DNA of 64,000 bases. Origin: Salegentibacter flavus (lineage in GTDB: Bacteria; Bacteroidota; Bacteroidia; Flavobacteriales; Flavobacteriaceae). A program made the translations under genes and the position numbers. Under the pieces are notes generated by a model that had not been told where the DNA came from, did no database searches, and worked only from the letters and a program-made list of their open reading frames with translations. The first letter of the stretch is position 1; every line of letters starts with the position of its first letter. The stretch lies in the NCBI RefSeq assembly GCF_900115145.1, contig NZ_FOVL01000002.1, forward strand, positions 62,001-126,000. Reading direction: 5' to 3'. Shown here one piece after another: positions 36,403 through 45,285 of the stretch.

Positions 36403-37548
36403 ATGAAAATCCTTATGCTCTCCATATTTGCACCTCATTTCTTTAACTGGACTGAACAGTTAAAGGATTCTGGGCATGAGGTTTATTGGCTGGATATCTT
36501 CGATTCCAACACTAAAGTTGAGCAAATCGATTTTGCCAAACAGATTATAGGTTGGCGTTATAGATGGGATCATCCCGGGAGATATTTTCTTAAAAAAAAA
36601 GCTTCAGGAATAACCCGCCTGATCAATAATTTCAACGAAAGAAAATTTCAGCAACAACTGGAAAAGCAAATAAAGAGAATAGAGCCGGATGTAGTGCATA
36701 GTTTTGTGATGTATCTTGGTGGAGTTCCTGCCTTACCGGTAATGGAAAAGTTTCCCGGCATAAAATGGGCCTATACCGCCTGGGGCAGCGATATGTATTA
36801 TTACCGCAAGCAACCTGAACATCTTGAAGGCATGAAAAGAACATTACCTCATATGGATTATATGTTTGCCGATTGCCAAAGAGATCACAACATAGCTAAA
36901 GAACATGGTTTTAAAGGCAGGTTTCTGGGAGTTTATCCCGGGGGAGGTGGTTTTGATTTTGAAAGTCTTGATCCTTTTATGAGGGACCAGGAAAACAGAA
37001 ATATTATATTAGTTAAGGGGTACCAGGGACTTCATGGGAAGTGTATTTCGGTTCTAAAGGCAATTCTGGAGTTAGGGGTGGAATTAAATTCTTACAGAAT
37101 TGTAGTATTTGGAGCGGCCCCGGAGGTATTTAAGTTCGTAGAAACTTCTGCTTTAAAAGAATTTAAAAACCTGGAAGTTTATGGAAAACTGACGTACCAA
37201 AACCTGATGGAAATGATGGGGCAATCCTGTATCTATATTGGAAATAGTAGTTCGGATGGAATGCCTAATACCTTACTTGAGGCCATAATTATGGAGGTCT
37301 TTCCCATTCAATCCAATCCCGGTGGAGCAACGGCTGAAATAATAGAACATAAGAAGAACGGACTATTGATTGTAGATCCTGAAAATTCAAGGGCTATTGC
37401 AGAACTTCTGAAAGAGGCTATAGATAATCCTGAATCGAGAAAAAATGCGATTAATTGGAATTCAGAAAGAATAAAACCAAACCTTGAAAGGAAACGAGTC
37501 AGGAAGAGAGTATTGGAAGCTTATCAAAAAATTGAAGAAGATCTTTGA
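36403..37548 (+). CDS. glycosyltransferase family 4
   Basis: 381 residues. The N-terminal MLSIFAPHFFNWTEQLKDSG and AYTAWGSDMYYYR stretches are typical of GT4 enzymes that use a TAWGSD-type interdomain motif. The C-terminal domain has ILVKGYQGLHGKCISVLKA, GNSSSDGMPNTLLEAIIM and GGATAEIIEHKKNGLLI. The start ATG abuts the upstream TAA and the stop shares a base with the next ATG. Confidence 0.9.
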   Translation: MKILMLSIFAPHFFNWTEQLKDSGHEVYWLDIFDSNTKVEQIDFAKQIIGWRYRWDHPGRYFLKKKASGITRLINNFNERKFQQQLEKQIKRIEPDVVHSFVMYLGGVPALPVMEKFPGIKWAYTAWGSDMYYYRKQPEHLEGMKRTLPHMDYMFADCQRDHNIAKEHGFKGRFLGVYPGGGGFDFESLDPFMRDQENRNIILVKGYQGLHGKCISVLKAILELGVELNSYRIVVFGAAPEVFKFVETSALKEFKNLEVYGKLTYQNLMEMMGQSCIYIGNSSSDGMPNTLLEAIIMEVFPIQSNPGGATAEIIEHKKNGLLIVDPENSRAIAELLKEAIDNPESRKNAINWNSERIKPNLERKRVRKRVLEAYQKIEEDL

Positions 37549-38633
37549 TGAATATGCAATCTATAATTTACGCCCATAGAAACCGGGATATTGAAAGAAT
37601 TAAAATTTCTTTTGAATCCCTTAGAAAACAAAAGCTTCAGAATTTCGAAGTGATATTTGTAGATTATGGAAGTGAGGATAGCCTTGTAAAAGAACTGGAA
37701 AACATTACGAAGGAATTTCCTTTTGTTCGCTTCTATCATCTCCCTGTTCCCCAGGTCTTATGGAATAAAAGCAAAGCCCTTAATTACGGGATAACCAAAG
37801 CGAGCGGGGATTATGTTTTCATCGCGGATATTGACCTTATTTTTCATCCTGAAACTTCTATGCTCTGGGAGAACCTTCAAAACCCTGATAAATTTAATTT
37901 ATTCAAACTCGGTTATTTAGATAAGGAGGAATCACAGCAGCTTTCTAAGAATTATGAATTCGATAAATTAAAACCCCAACGATTTGGGGATGTAAACGGA
38001 ATGATCTTTACTTCAAGGGAAGGCCTACTCCGGGTAAATGGCCTGGATGAATTTTTCCATTTCTATGGAGCCGAAGATGAAGATCTATTTGCCAGACTCG
38101 AAAATGCGGGATATAAGAGAGAACATAGAGAAGAGAAATACTTTTATCACCAATGGCATCAAAGCTTTTCAGGCTCAGAAGATAAATTGCTCACCGGAAA
38201 TCCCCGGGTAAAAAATATCATGCGAATCAATCAACGGCATTTTGAGCGGAACCGGGAACGAGGAATTATTAAACCTTTAAGACAACAGGGGGTGGGAAGT
38301 TTTATTAGTTCGGAAAGAGCAAAGGTTTTAAAAAACCCGAACATAAAACTTAAAATTCCCAATATTTTGGCCCGGGTGGAGCATTTTTTAAGGGAGGAAT
38401 TGCCTTCACGGAAAGGAGAGGTGGTTCAGGTTAAATTTTTTGAAGATGAGTATTATGCTTCCTGGAAATACAGACTGAAAAAAAGTCTGGGAAAACAAAC
38501 TCAGCCCTATATTTCTATGAAGGAGGTAAATGATATGATTTTAAAAGAGATCCTTTATAATTACAGAGATCATAATTATTCCTTCAGGCTGGGAAACGAT
38601 TTGAAAAGCATTGTATTTTGTGTTGAAGTATGA
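37548..38633 (+). CDS. glycosyltransferase family 2 with galactosyltransferase-type C-terminal region
   Basis: 361 residues from ATG at 37548 (overlapping the previous TGA by one base). QSIIYAHRNRDIERIKIS is the GT-A start, VFIADIDLIFHPET carries the acidic motif, and NGLDEFFHFYGAEDEDLFAR is the Glyco_transf_7C-like acceptor segment found in galactosyl- and chondroitin-type transferases. The last third is basic with no recognised domain. It overlaps the next gene by ATGA. Confidence 0.87.
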   Translation: MNMQSIIYAHRNRDIERIKISFESLRKQKLQNFEVIFVDYGSEDSLVKELENITKEFPFVRFYHLPVPQVLWNKSKALNYGITKASGDYVFIADIDLIFHPETSMLWENLQNPDKFNLFKLGYLDKEESQQLSKNYEFDKLKPQRFGDVNGMIFTSREGLLRVNGLDEFFHFYGAEDEDLFARLENAGYKREHREEKYFYHQWHQSFSGSEDKLLTGNPRVKNIMRINQRHFERNRERGIIKPLRQQGVGSFISSERAKVLKNPNIKLKIPNILARVEHFLREELPSRKGEVVQVKFFEDEYYASWKYRLKKSLGKQTQPYISMKEVNDMILKEILYNYRDHNYSFRLGNDLKSIVFCVEV

Positions 38634-39256
38634 GCAGAGAGCAATTAGTTTTAGATGCCTATAAAAATTTCTGTACTGCAGAAGGCAATCAGCATATCGC
38701 CAGTGAATATGCGATTCTGAAGCTACAGGAAATAATAGATAGTTTCAATATTGAAAATGTCCTGGAAGTAGGCTTGGGTATCGGAGCTATTGCAGGAAGT
38801 TTACTCTCAGCTAATGCACAGCTGGAATATGCAGGGACAGAGCATAATGAATTTTGTCTAAATGCTTTAGAGTCGAATCTTGAGGAAAAATATGAAAAAT
38901 TAAAGGTGCATTCTAAACTATCTGAAGTGCCTCCTAGAAAATTTGACCTGATTATAATCGACGGAAAAGATCCCGACCTCGCAAAAATTCAACAACTGGT
39001 GAACAGGCATGGGATTATTGCCATAGAGGGCGACAGGATACCACAGCAGGAATTGCTAAGAAAGTATTTTCCCGGTCATAAATATGTGCATTCCATCAGT
39101 AACAAAAAAAATGCGGCTTATAGTCCATTTCCACAGGGGCACTGGCAGGGAGGCCTGAAGATTATTTTCGTGAATCCCAATCTACACCAGAGCATTTGGT
39201 GGTTGAGGGAAAAGATATTTACAAAATTAAAATACCTTTATAGGAATAAAAATTAA
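38630..39256 (+). CDS. SAM-dependent methyltransferase-like protein
   Basis: 208 residues with a Rossmann-type SAM site, VLEVGLGIGAIAGSLLSANA, then an AGTEHNEFC acidic strand and FDLIIIDGKDPD. A methyl-transfer role on the glycan or a lipid intermediate is likely but the substrate cannot be told. Overlap with the upstream glycosyltransferase (ATGA) supports a shared transcript. A CCCCC-gaa-GGGGG hairpin at 39266-39278, without a T run, separates it from neuB. Confidence 0.75.
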   Translation: MSREQLVLDAYKNFCTAEGNQHIASEYAILKLQEIIDSFNIENVLEVGLGIGAIAGSLLSANAQLEYAGTEHNEFCLNALESNLEEKYEKLKVHSKLSEVPPRKFDLIIIDGKDPDLAKIQQLVNRHGIIAIEGDRIPQQELLRKYFPGHKYVHSISNKKNAAYSPFPQGHWQGGLKIIFVNPNLHQSIWWLREKIFTKLKYLYRNKN

Positions 39257-39310
39257 TCCCCCCAGCCCCCGAAGGGGGAGCTAAAGGAAAGTGTTTTAAA
39301 AAATAAATCT

Positions 39311-40306
39311 ATGTTCATAATAGCGGAAATAGGGCAGGCCCACGAAGGAAGTTTAGGTATTGCATTGTCTTATATCGATGCCCTGGCCGAAACCGGAGTA
39401 GATGTCGTGAAATTCCAGGTACATATAGCAGAGGCGGAAAGCAGCGAAAATGAAGCTTTCCGGGTGAAGTTTAGTGAGCAGGATAAAACCCGTTTCGATT
39501 ACTGGAAGCGGATGGAATTCAGTCTGGAACAATGGAAGCTGTTAAAGCAAAGATGCGATGAAAAAGGGGTGGACTTTCTGGCTTCTCCTTTTAGCAACGC
39601 TGCCGTTGACCTGCTGGAGGAAGTGGGAGTGAAGCGTTATAAAGTAGGTTCCGGAGAGGTGAATAACTTCCTCCTGCTGGAAAAGATCGCCCAAACCGGC
39701 AAGCCGGTGATCATTTCTTCCGGGATGAGTTCCTTTGAGGAGCTGGATAGCATGGTAAAATTTCTGAAAGAGCGAAAAGTGGAATTTTCTATTCTCCAAT
39801 GTACCACCGCCTATCCCACAAAGCCGGAAGACGCTGGATTAAATGTGATTACGCAACTTAAAGATCGCTACAAGGTGCCGGTTGGCTATTCCGATCATTC
39901 GGCCCGTCTGGAAACCTGCATCGCCGCCACCGCCCTGGGCGCTGAGATCCTGGAATTTCACGCGGTCTTCGACCGCCGCAGCTTCGGCCCGGATGCCACC
40001 TCCTCCCTGGAGATCGATGAGATAAAAGATCTGGTGCAAGCGGTAAGAAACATTCATACCTCCCTGCAGCACCCCCTTGATAAAGCTGATAATTCTCGTT
40101 TTAGTGATCTAAAAAATATCTTTGAAAAATCCCTGGCAATAAATAAAGACCTCCCCGCCGGCCATAAACTGACTTTCGAAGACCTGGAAGCAAAGAAACC
40201 CAAGGGCTATGGGGTAGATGCTTCCCACTTCGAAAAGTTGATTGGCAGGGAGCTTAAGAGGGATTTTAAGCGGTGGGAGTTTTTGAATGACGAAGATCTG
40301 ATTTGA
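39311..40306 (+). CDS. neuB: N-acetylneuraminate / nonulosonate synthase
   Basis: 331 residues. The enzyme condenses phosphoenolpyruvate with ManNAc or an analogue to a nonulosonic acid. IIAEIGQAHEGSLGIAL, DVVKFQVHIAEA, FLASPFSNAAVDLLEE, KVGSGEVNNF, ISSGMSSFEELD and GYSDHSA are all NeuB-family segments. A C-terminal SAF (antifreeze-like) domain spans about 270-325 with KPKGYGVDASHFEKLIGR. It supplies the middle step between neuC and neuA, although those lie about 32 kb to the left on the other strand. Composition is more GC-rich than the AT-rich genes of 24-33 kb. Confidence 0.95.
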   Translation: MFIIAEIGQAHEGSLGIALSYIDALAETGVDVVKFQVHIAEAESSENEAFRVKFSEQDKTRFDYWKRMEFSLEQWKLLKQRCDEKGVDFLASPFSNAAVDLLEEVGVKRYKVGSGEVNNFLLLEKIAQTGKPVIISSGMSSFEELDSMVKFLKERKVEFSILQCTTAYPTKPEDAGLNVITQLKDRYKVPVGYSDHSARLETCIAATALGAEILEFHAVFDRRSFGPDATSSLEIDEIKDLVQAVRNIHTSLQHPLDKADNSRFSDLKNIFEKSLAINKDLPAGHKLTFEDLEAKKPKGYGVDASHFEKLIGRELKRDFKRWEFLNDEDLI

Positions 40307-40319
40307 TTTTAGAACGCCC

Positions 40320-40690
40320 AAGACTTCTCGATACAATCCCGACTCACGTCGGGACCACTCGAAGTCAACGCAGGTGCTACTATTTTATATTGCCTGCTCG
40401 TTAAGTCTAGGCCGTTGGGTTCGATTTCTATGACAAAACCAAGCTGTTTGAATTTGTATCGAGAACAGGTGAGTAGCACAAAAGTTTCAATCACTTTAGA
40501 ACTTTTAATAAGGGGAGAACTAGTTGATAGTTCCAAACTACGATGTTAGAATTATTAATAAAGGGAGAACTAAAAAAGCTTCTCGATACGATTGCGTTTT
40601 CACTCCCGTTCTTACGCAATCACTCGAAGTCAACGCAGGTACTATTTTATATTGCCTGCTCGTTAAGTCAACGTTAGTGCTTGCACTTGC
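40320..40690. repeat. tandem duplicated intergenic repeat with exchanged hairpins
   Basis: It fills most of the 487-bp gap after neuB. Two copies (about 40325-40415 and 40577-40676) share CTTCTCGATAC, CACTCGAAGTCAACGCAGGT and TATTTTATATTGCCTGCTCG. The hairpin between the first two differs: TCCCGAC-tcac-GTCGGGA (40337-40354) in the first, and GATTGCGT (40591-40598) with ACGCAATC (40615-40622) in the second. No credible gene is present. Confidence 0.8.
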
Positions 40691-40765
40691 CCATTATCGA
40701 GAGCCCGGAGGGCTATTACGGACAAAACTAAAGACTAGCGTCTAAAAACTACCAACTAAATTATT

Positions 40766-40773
40766 TACATTTG
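40766..40773 (+). promoter_or_regulatory. candidate -7 box (TACATTTG) for the 40.8-47.4 kb operon
   Basis: TACATTTG fits the Bacteroidota TAnnTTTG -7 consensus exactly and lies 20 nt before the ATG at 40794. No clear -33 TTG is visible, so the call rests on the -7 element and position. Confidence 0.4.
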
Positions 40774-40793
40774 TTCAAACCCGAAAACCATCT

Positions 40794-42434
40794 ATGCTCC
40801 TCCTTATCCATCAACATGCTGAAAAGCTTGTCCGCGTCCGCTATAAAGGGGATGAGCTGGAGGTGGAGGAAACCGATCTATGCAGTGTTTTCTGGAAACT
40901 TGCTGAGGAATATCCTGAGGAAATTATTACCTGGTGTGAAGAAGAATTTGAAGCTGATCTGAACACAGATGCCTGGTCGGAGATCTTCCATCAGGATCTC
41001 ATTATGGCCTCTTATGGAATTAAAACTGATTTATTCTCTGAAAAAATAGGCTATATCGATCAGTTGCCCTTTGTTAATGTGAACAGGAAGGTACACTACG
41101 CTACCTGGAGAATGAGCACAGATGTAGGTGGTATAAACGCAAAGGTCTTACTTCAGTTTAGGGAAATGTTCGGGCAGATAAAGGATTTTGGGTTTCTGCT
41201 CAATTCCATTGCGAAATTGGGGCAGCAGAACGGGCTGTTTTGTTATTCGGCGCCTGGACTTGTAAAGGAGGCTGGACTTCGACTGTCGCCCGTTGGGCTG
41301 GCTCAGCCTGATATTCTTTGGCATTCGCTCTCAGGGCAAGCTACTCAGCCTGACAATGGGGAAGGATTAAAAAGCACAGCTTCAAAAGAGGAATTATTTT
41401 CTTTTGTTCAGGCGCATTATAAAAGCGTCCGCCTCTGGCTGCTCTTCTGGTGTTTTGTGAGATACGAAAAGTCATTTCCTTTAGCAGCCCTGATTACGGC
41501 CCTTTTTCAGAAGAAATTTTTTAAGAAGAATATAGATTTGTCCGGAATAGAATTACAATCAAATAGAACCGGGAACCCGGGGACTTCTATAGATGTGATC
41601 ATTCCTACCCTGGGGCGAAAGCAGTATCTGCTGCAGGTACTGGAAGATCTGAAAGTCCAGAGCCTGCTGCCAAAGAAAGTGATACTAGTGGAACAGGATC
41701 CTGATCCCGACTCTCAAAGTGATTTGCCTGAGCTAAAAACCCGAACCTGGCCTTTTGAAATAGTGCATCATTTTACCCATAAAACCGGAGCCTGTCAGGC
41801 CCGGAACCTGGCTTTGGAAAAGGTGGATGCCGAATGGGTATTCTTTGCCGATGATGATATAAGATTTGAAGCAGATCTGCTGCAAAAAAGCCTGGACGAA
41901 TTGAAAAGACTGGGCGCCGATTGCCTCAATATTAATTGTAAACAGGAAGGAGAAAAAACTCTTTTTCATAAAATAAAACAATGGGGAAGCTTTGGCTCTG
42001 GAACCAGTATAGTACATGCTAGATACTGTAAAGATCTACGCTTCGATGAAGTCTTTGAATATGGCTTTGGAGAGGACCAGGATTACGGAATGCAGCTACG
42101 CAATGCCGGCTGTGATATTATCTACCATCCTGATATTGAGATTCTGCATCTGAAGGCTCCCCGGGGTGGGTTCAGGGAATTAGATTTACCTCCCTGGGTG
42201 AAGGATAAACCTAAACCTTCCCCCACCTTAATGATCTATGCAAAGAAATATTACACCGAGGAACAATTGAAAGGATTTAAAACCGAGATGTTCCTAAGGT
42301 ATTACTCTAAACAGGAAATAAAGAATCCTCTTAAATATCTAAAACGGATGAAAAAAGACTGGAGGAAAAGTAAAGATTGGGCTGAAAAATTACAGAAAGA
42401 AAGATCTGAAAATGATCTGATAACTTCCGTTTGA
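40794..42434 (+). CDS. two-domain glycosyltransferase: unknown N-terminal domain plus GT2
   Basis: 546 residues. Residues about 265-480 are a GT2 domain: IDVIIPTLGRKQYLLQVLED, a KTGACQARNLALE segment, the acidic FFADDDIRFEADL motif and YGFGEDQDYGMQLRNAGCD. Residues 1-250 are acidic, with no family I recognise, and include a polar stretch at about 160-190 (LSPVGLAQPDILWHSL) whose DNA looks like inserted intergenic repeat. The ATG follows a good -7 box. It is the first gene of a coupled operon (stop abuts the next ATGATG). Confidence 0.85.
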   Translation: MLLLIHQHAEKLVRVRYKGDELEVEETDLCSVFWKLAEEYPEEIITWCEEEFEADLNTDAWSEIFHQDLIMASYGIKTDLFSEKIGYIDQLPFVNVNRKVHYATWRMSTDVGGINAKVLLQFREMFGQIKDFGFLLNSIAKLGQQNGLFCYSAPGLVKEAGLRLSPVGLAQPDILWHSLSGQATQPDNGEGLKSTASKEELFSFVQAHYKSVRLWLLFWCFVRYEKSFPLAALITALFQKKFFKKNIDLSGIELQSNRTGNPGTSIDVIIPTLGRKQYLLQVLEDLKVQSLLPKKVILVEQDPDPDSQSDLPELKTRTWPFEIVHHFTHKTGACQARNLALEKVDAEWVFFADDDIRFEADLLQKSLDELKRLGADCLNINCKQEGEKTLFHKIKQWGSFGSGTSIVHARYCKDLRFDEVFEYGFGEDQDYGMQLRNAGCDIIYHPDIEILHLKAPRGGFRELDLPPWVKDKPKPSPTLMIYAKKYYTEEQLKGFKTEMFLRYYSKQEIKNPLKYLKRMKKDWRKSKDWAEKLQKERSENDLITSV

Positions 42435-44300
42435 ATGATGAAATTTCTAATTACAAATAGGCAGGATCTAAACAGCCTGGATTTACCCCGGGGTCTTTGC
42501 CTTTATCAATTAGGGAAGCTATCGCTTATTTCGGAAAAAGAAATTGCTCCGGAAAAAATTGATCAGAAATATCTTCTCAATGATGGTTATTTAAGAAATT
42601 TAGATAAGGATGCCTCAGATTTGGCCTCTCAGAAAAAAAGCCTAATTGAGGCGATCTCCGGAGGATGGCCCCTGCCCGAAAATATTACGGGGTCTTTTTC
42701 AGCAATAATGATTGCAGAACAGGAAGAAACAATAAACCTCTGCACAGATCTCGTTGGACTTTATCCGCTTTATTATCTCACAGGAAATAATGATTTTTAT
42801 TTTTCAAATTCTATCATTTTAACCGGAATGATCTCCGATGCTGAGATTGATCCTACGGGAGTTTTGCAGCGCAGTTTGGGACCCGATTTCTCCAATCAGG
42901 GCTCCCGAACTATCTTAAAGAATTGTAAACGATTGTTACCAGGAGAATGTCGAAGATATAATTTTCGGGGGAGTTTGATCTCCGTTGAATTTGATAACCG
43001 GTTGTACGAGAGCTTAAGCAAACCCGATCAGGATCATGATCTTACAGAGGAGTACTGGAAGGCCTATAAAAAGGAAGTTCGTTACTGTTTGAATGATTCT
43101 GAAAAGGTTAATATAGCCCTTAGCGGCGGAATAGATAGTCGGTTTGCTCTCGGCGCTATTCCGGAAGGGAAAGATATTACCTGTTATACCTTTGGTAGCA
43201 GTGAGAATTATGAATCAAAGATTGCGGCACGACTGGCCAAATTAAAGCCGGCAAAATTTAAGGCCTGCTATCAACCGGAACTGTATTTTCCAACTTCAAA
43301 ACAACTCAAGGAATATACCTGGCACTCTGAAGGACTTGAACTCTGCTCCTGGCTGGAAATAACTGAGAATGCAGATAACCGGAAAAGAGAACCTTTGTTA
43401 TTGGGAGAGCTCTGTGAAGCCCTGCCCGCAAGAAAGATCGCTAAATTTGCTTCAAGAGAATTCCGCCAAAATAATTTTATAAAGTACTATCTTAAGAATG
43501 AGGATTATACTTTTGAGGCTTCCTCTCCTTTAAAGTTTGAAAAATGGAAGCAGAAAAAACTCAAAGCTTATCTGATTTTTTTTCACGAGAAAAATCTGGC
43601 CAGGTTTGACCTGGATTTCGATTATGATACTGTAAGGAAAGAGCTTATCGCTGATCTCGAAGAGATCTTTGGAAGGATTGAAGCGCATGATTTAGCCTAT
43701 ACAGAATTATATGATGAGCTTTTCTCCTGGTACACCTATACCCGAATGCGGCTCTCAAAACAACTCCTGCTAGCCAATACTAAGTTTGATGCGTATTCTC
43801 CTGCAATGTCTCTGCAAATGTTGAGAAGGACAAGTAGCTTGCATCCCAATATTCGTTTAAACTATCGCTTTGTAAAAAAGCTTTTTTCTGTAAATAAGGA
43901 ATTGAGAAGATTTTACAGAGTTCCCACTAATCAGGCTCCACTAATACCCCAGAATGCTCCGGATCTGTTTAAATTTGCCAGTTGGGGCCTGCGTTCTAAG
44001 ATCGATCAATATCTTATAAAACGCCTCATGAAAGCAGGTAATCCTGATAAACGCTACCGCCTGTTTAAATCGATTAACTGGGTAAAAGTCTATCAAAACC
44101 CTGATTTGGAGAAGAATCTGGATGAGTATTTTGAAAATGATCATTTAGGAAAGGCCTATATTGAAAGCATAAAAACTCAGGCTAAAAACCGAAGGGATCT
44201 GAAACAATGGCCTTTTGCCAATATGAACATCATTAATGCCGTGGCTTTAAATGCAGAACTGGATTTGATAGCCTCTTTTAGAAAACGAGATGAAGTTTAA
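42435..44300 (+). CDS. asparagine-synthase-like protein lacking the glutaminase cysteine
   Basis: 621 residues with the asparagine synthase architecture but starting MMKFLITN, not MCGI, so the N-terminal nucleophile Cys2 is absent and glutamine-dependent amide transfer is not expected. A remnant of the amidotransferase fold is visible (FSAIMIAEQEE, CTDLVGLYPLYYLTG). The synthetase P-loop LSGGIDSR (229-236) is intact, so ATP-dependent activation of a carboxylate may persist, possibly using free ammonia or another amine. It lies within a glycosyltransferase operon and overlaps the next gene by 11 bp. Compare the complete enzyme at 3389-5113. Confidence 0.85.
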   Translation: MMKFLITNRQDLNSLDLPRGLCLYQLGKLSLISEKEIAPEKIDQKYLLNDGYLRNLDKDASDLASQKKSLIEAISGGWPLPENITGSFSAIMIAEQEETINLCTDLVGLYPLYYLTGNNDFYFSNSIILTGMISDAEIDPTGVLQRSLGPDFSNQGSRTILKNCKRLLPGECRRYNFRGSLISVEFDNRLYESLSKPDQDHDLTEEYWKAYKKEVRYCLNDSEKVNIALSGGIDSRFALGAIPEGKDITCYTFGSSENYESKIAARLAKLKPAKFKACYQPELYFPTSKQLKEYTWHSEGLELCSWLEITENADNRKREPLLLGELCEALPARKIAKFASREFRQNNFIKYYLKNEDYTFEASSPLKFEKWKQKKLKAYLIFFHEKNLARFDLDFDYDTVRKELIADLEEIFGRIEAHDLAYTELYDELFSWYTYTRMRLSKQLLLANTKFDAYSPAMSLQMLRRTSSLHPNIRLNYRFVKKLFSVNKELRRFYRVPTNQAPLIPQNAPDLFKFASWGLRSKIDQYLIKRLMKAGNPDKRYRLFKSINWVKVYQNPDLEKNLDEYFENDHLGKAYIESIKTQAKNRRDLKQWPFANMNIINAVALNAELDLIASFRKRDEV

Positions 44301-45285
44301 CCTGATCATTTGTACCTTTAAAAGAAGCGAGGCTCTCGGCAGACTATTGGATTCGGTGGCTGTGCAAAGTCGTCTTCCCGATGAGATCCTGGTGATAGAT
44401 GCCTCCCCGGATGATAAGACCCGGGATCTACTTGAAAACATTAAATTATCCGGTTTAAAATATTTTAAGGTAGGTGAAACGGACAGCGGACTTACCCGGC
44501 AACGGAATTATGGGATCAGGGAGACCGGCAAAGAGATAGAGATCATTAGTTTTCTGGATGATGATATCATCCTGGAGCCTGATTATTTTGAAAAACTAAT
44601 CAATACCTATAAGGCTTATCCTAATGCGATAGGGGTGGGGGGATATATCAGCAATGAAGTCAGCTGGAAAAAAAGCGATGCTGTTCCGGACTTCGATGAA
44701 TTTAAAATGGACGGCTATATCAGAAAGCTGGGTAGCCGGAATCACCTGCGGAAAAAACTTGGCCTCTTAAGCGACCGCCCTCCGGGAGTAATGCCGGAAT
44801 TCTCCAATGGTTTGTCTATAGGATTTTTGCCCCCTTCCGGAAAAACCTACCCGGTAGAATTTTTTATGGGTGGGGTGGCATCCTACCGCAAGGAGATCTT
44901 TGAAAAGCTTGCCTTTTCAGAATATTTTCAGGGCTACGGACTTTATGAAGATATGGATTTTTGTTTAAGAGCATCCCGCCTTGGGCAGTTATACGTGAAT
45001 ACCGCTGCCCGGGTGGAGCATCATCACGAACAATCGGGAAGACCTGATAAATTCAAATACGGCAAAATGGTGATAAGGAACGGCTGGTATGTCTGGCGGG
45101 TTAAATACCCTGATCCCGATTTGAAGGCGAGATTCAAATGGCATGCCACGGCATTTTTATTAACTTTAGTGCGGCTGGGGAATGTGATCACTACTTCAGA
45201 ACGAAGAGAGGCCCTCAGCGAGAGCCTGGGCAGGATAACCGGATGGTGGAGCCTGCTGCTAAACAAGCCCAAGGATGAAGTCTGA
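44290..45285 (+). CDS. glycosyltransferase family 2
   Basis: 331 residues. FNLIICTFKRSEALGRLLDS begins the GT-A domain; VIDASPDDKTRD, SGLTRQRNYGIRE and the acidic ISFLDDDIILEPDYF motif follow, then EFFMGGVASYRKEIFE and GYGLYEDMDFCLRASRLG. A C-terminal stretch is basic and aromatic. It overlaps upstream and downstream genes by 11 bp each, consistent with coupled translation. Confidence 0.92.
   Translation: MKFNLIICTFKRSEALGRLLDSVAVQSRLPDEILVIDASPDDKTRDLLENIKLSGLKYFKVGETDSGLTRQRNYGIRETGKEIEIISFLDDDIILEPDYFEKLINTYKAYPNAIGVGGYISNEVSWKKSDAVPDFDEFKMDGYIRKLGSRNHLRKKLGLLSDRPPGVMPEFSNGLSIGFLPPSGKTYPVEFFMGGVASYRKEIFEKLAFSEYFQGYGLYEDMDFCLRASRLGQLYVNTAARVEHHHEQSGRPDKFKYGKMVIRNGWYVWRVKYPDPDLKARFKWHATAFLLTLVRLGNVITTSERREALSESLGRITGWWSLLLNKPKDEV

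Noticed and set aside
39257-39290. Terminator before neuB
   Set aside because: The CCCCC/GGGGG hairpin has only a 3-nt loop and no T run after it; it looks like a dispersed C-rich repeat.
40524-40745. 73-codon plus-strand frame after neuB
   Set aside because: It lies within the duplicated hairpin repeat.
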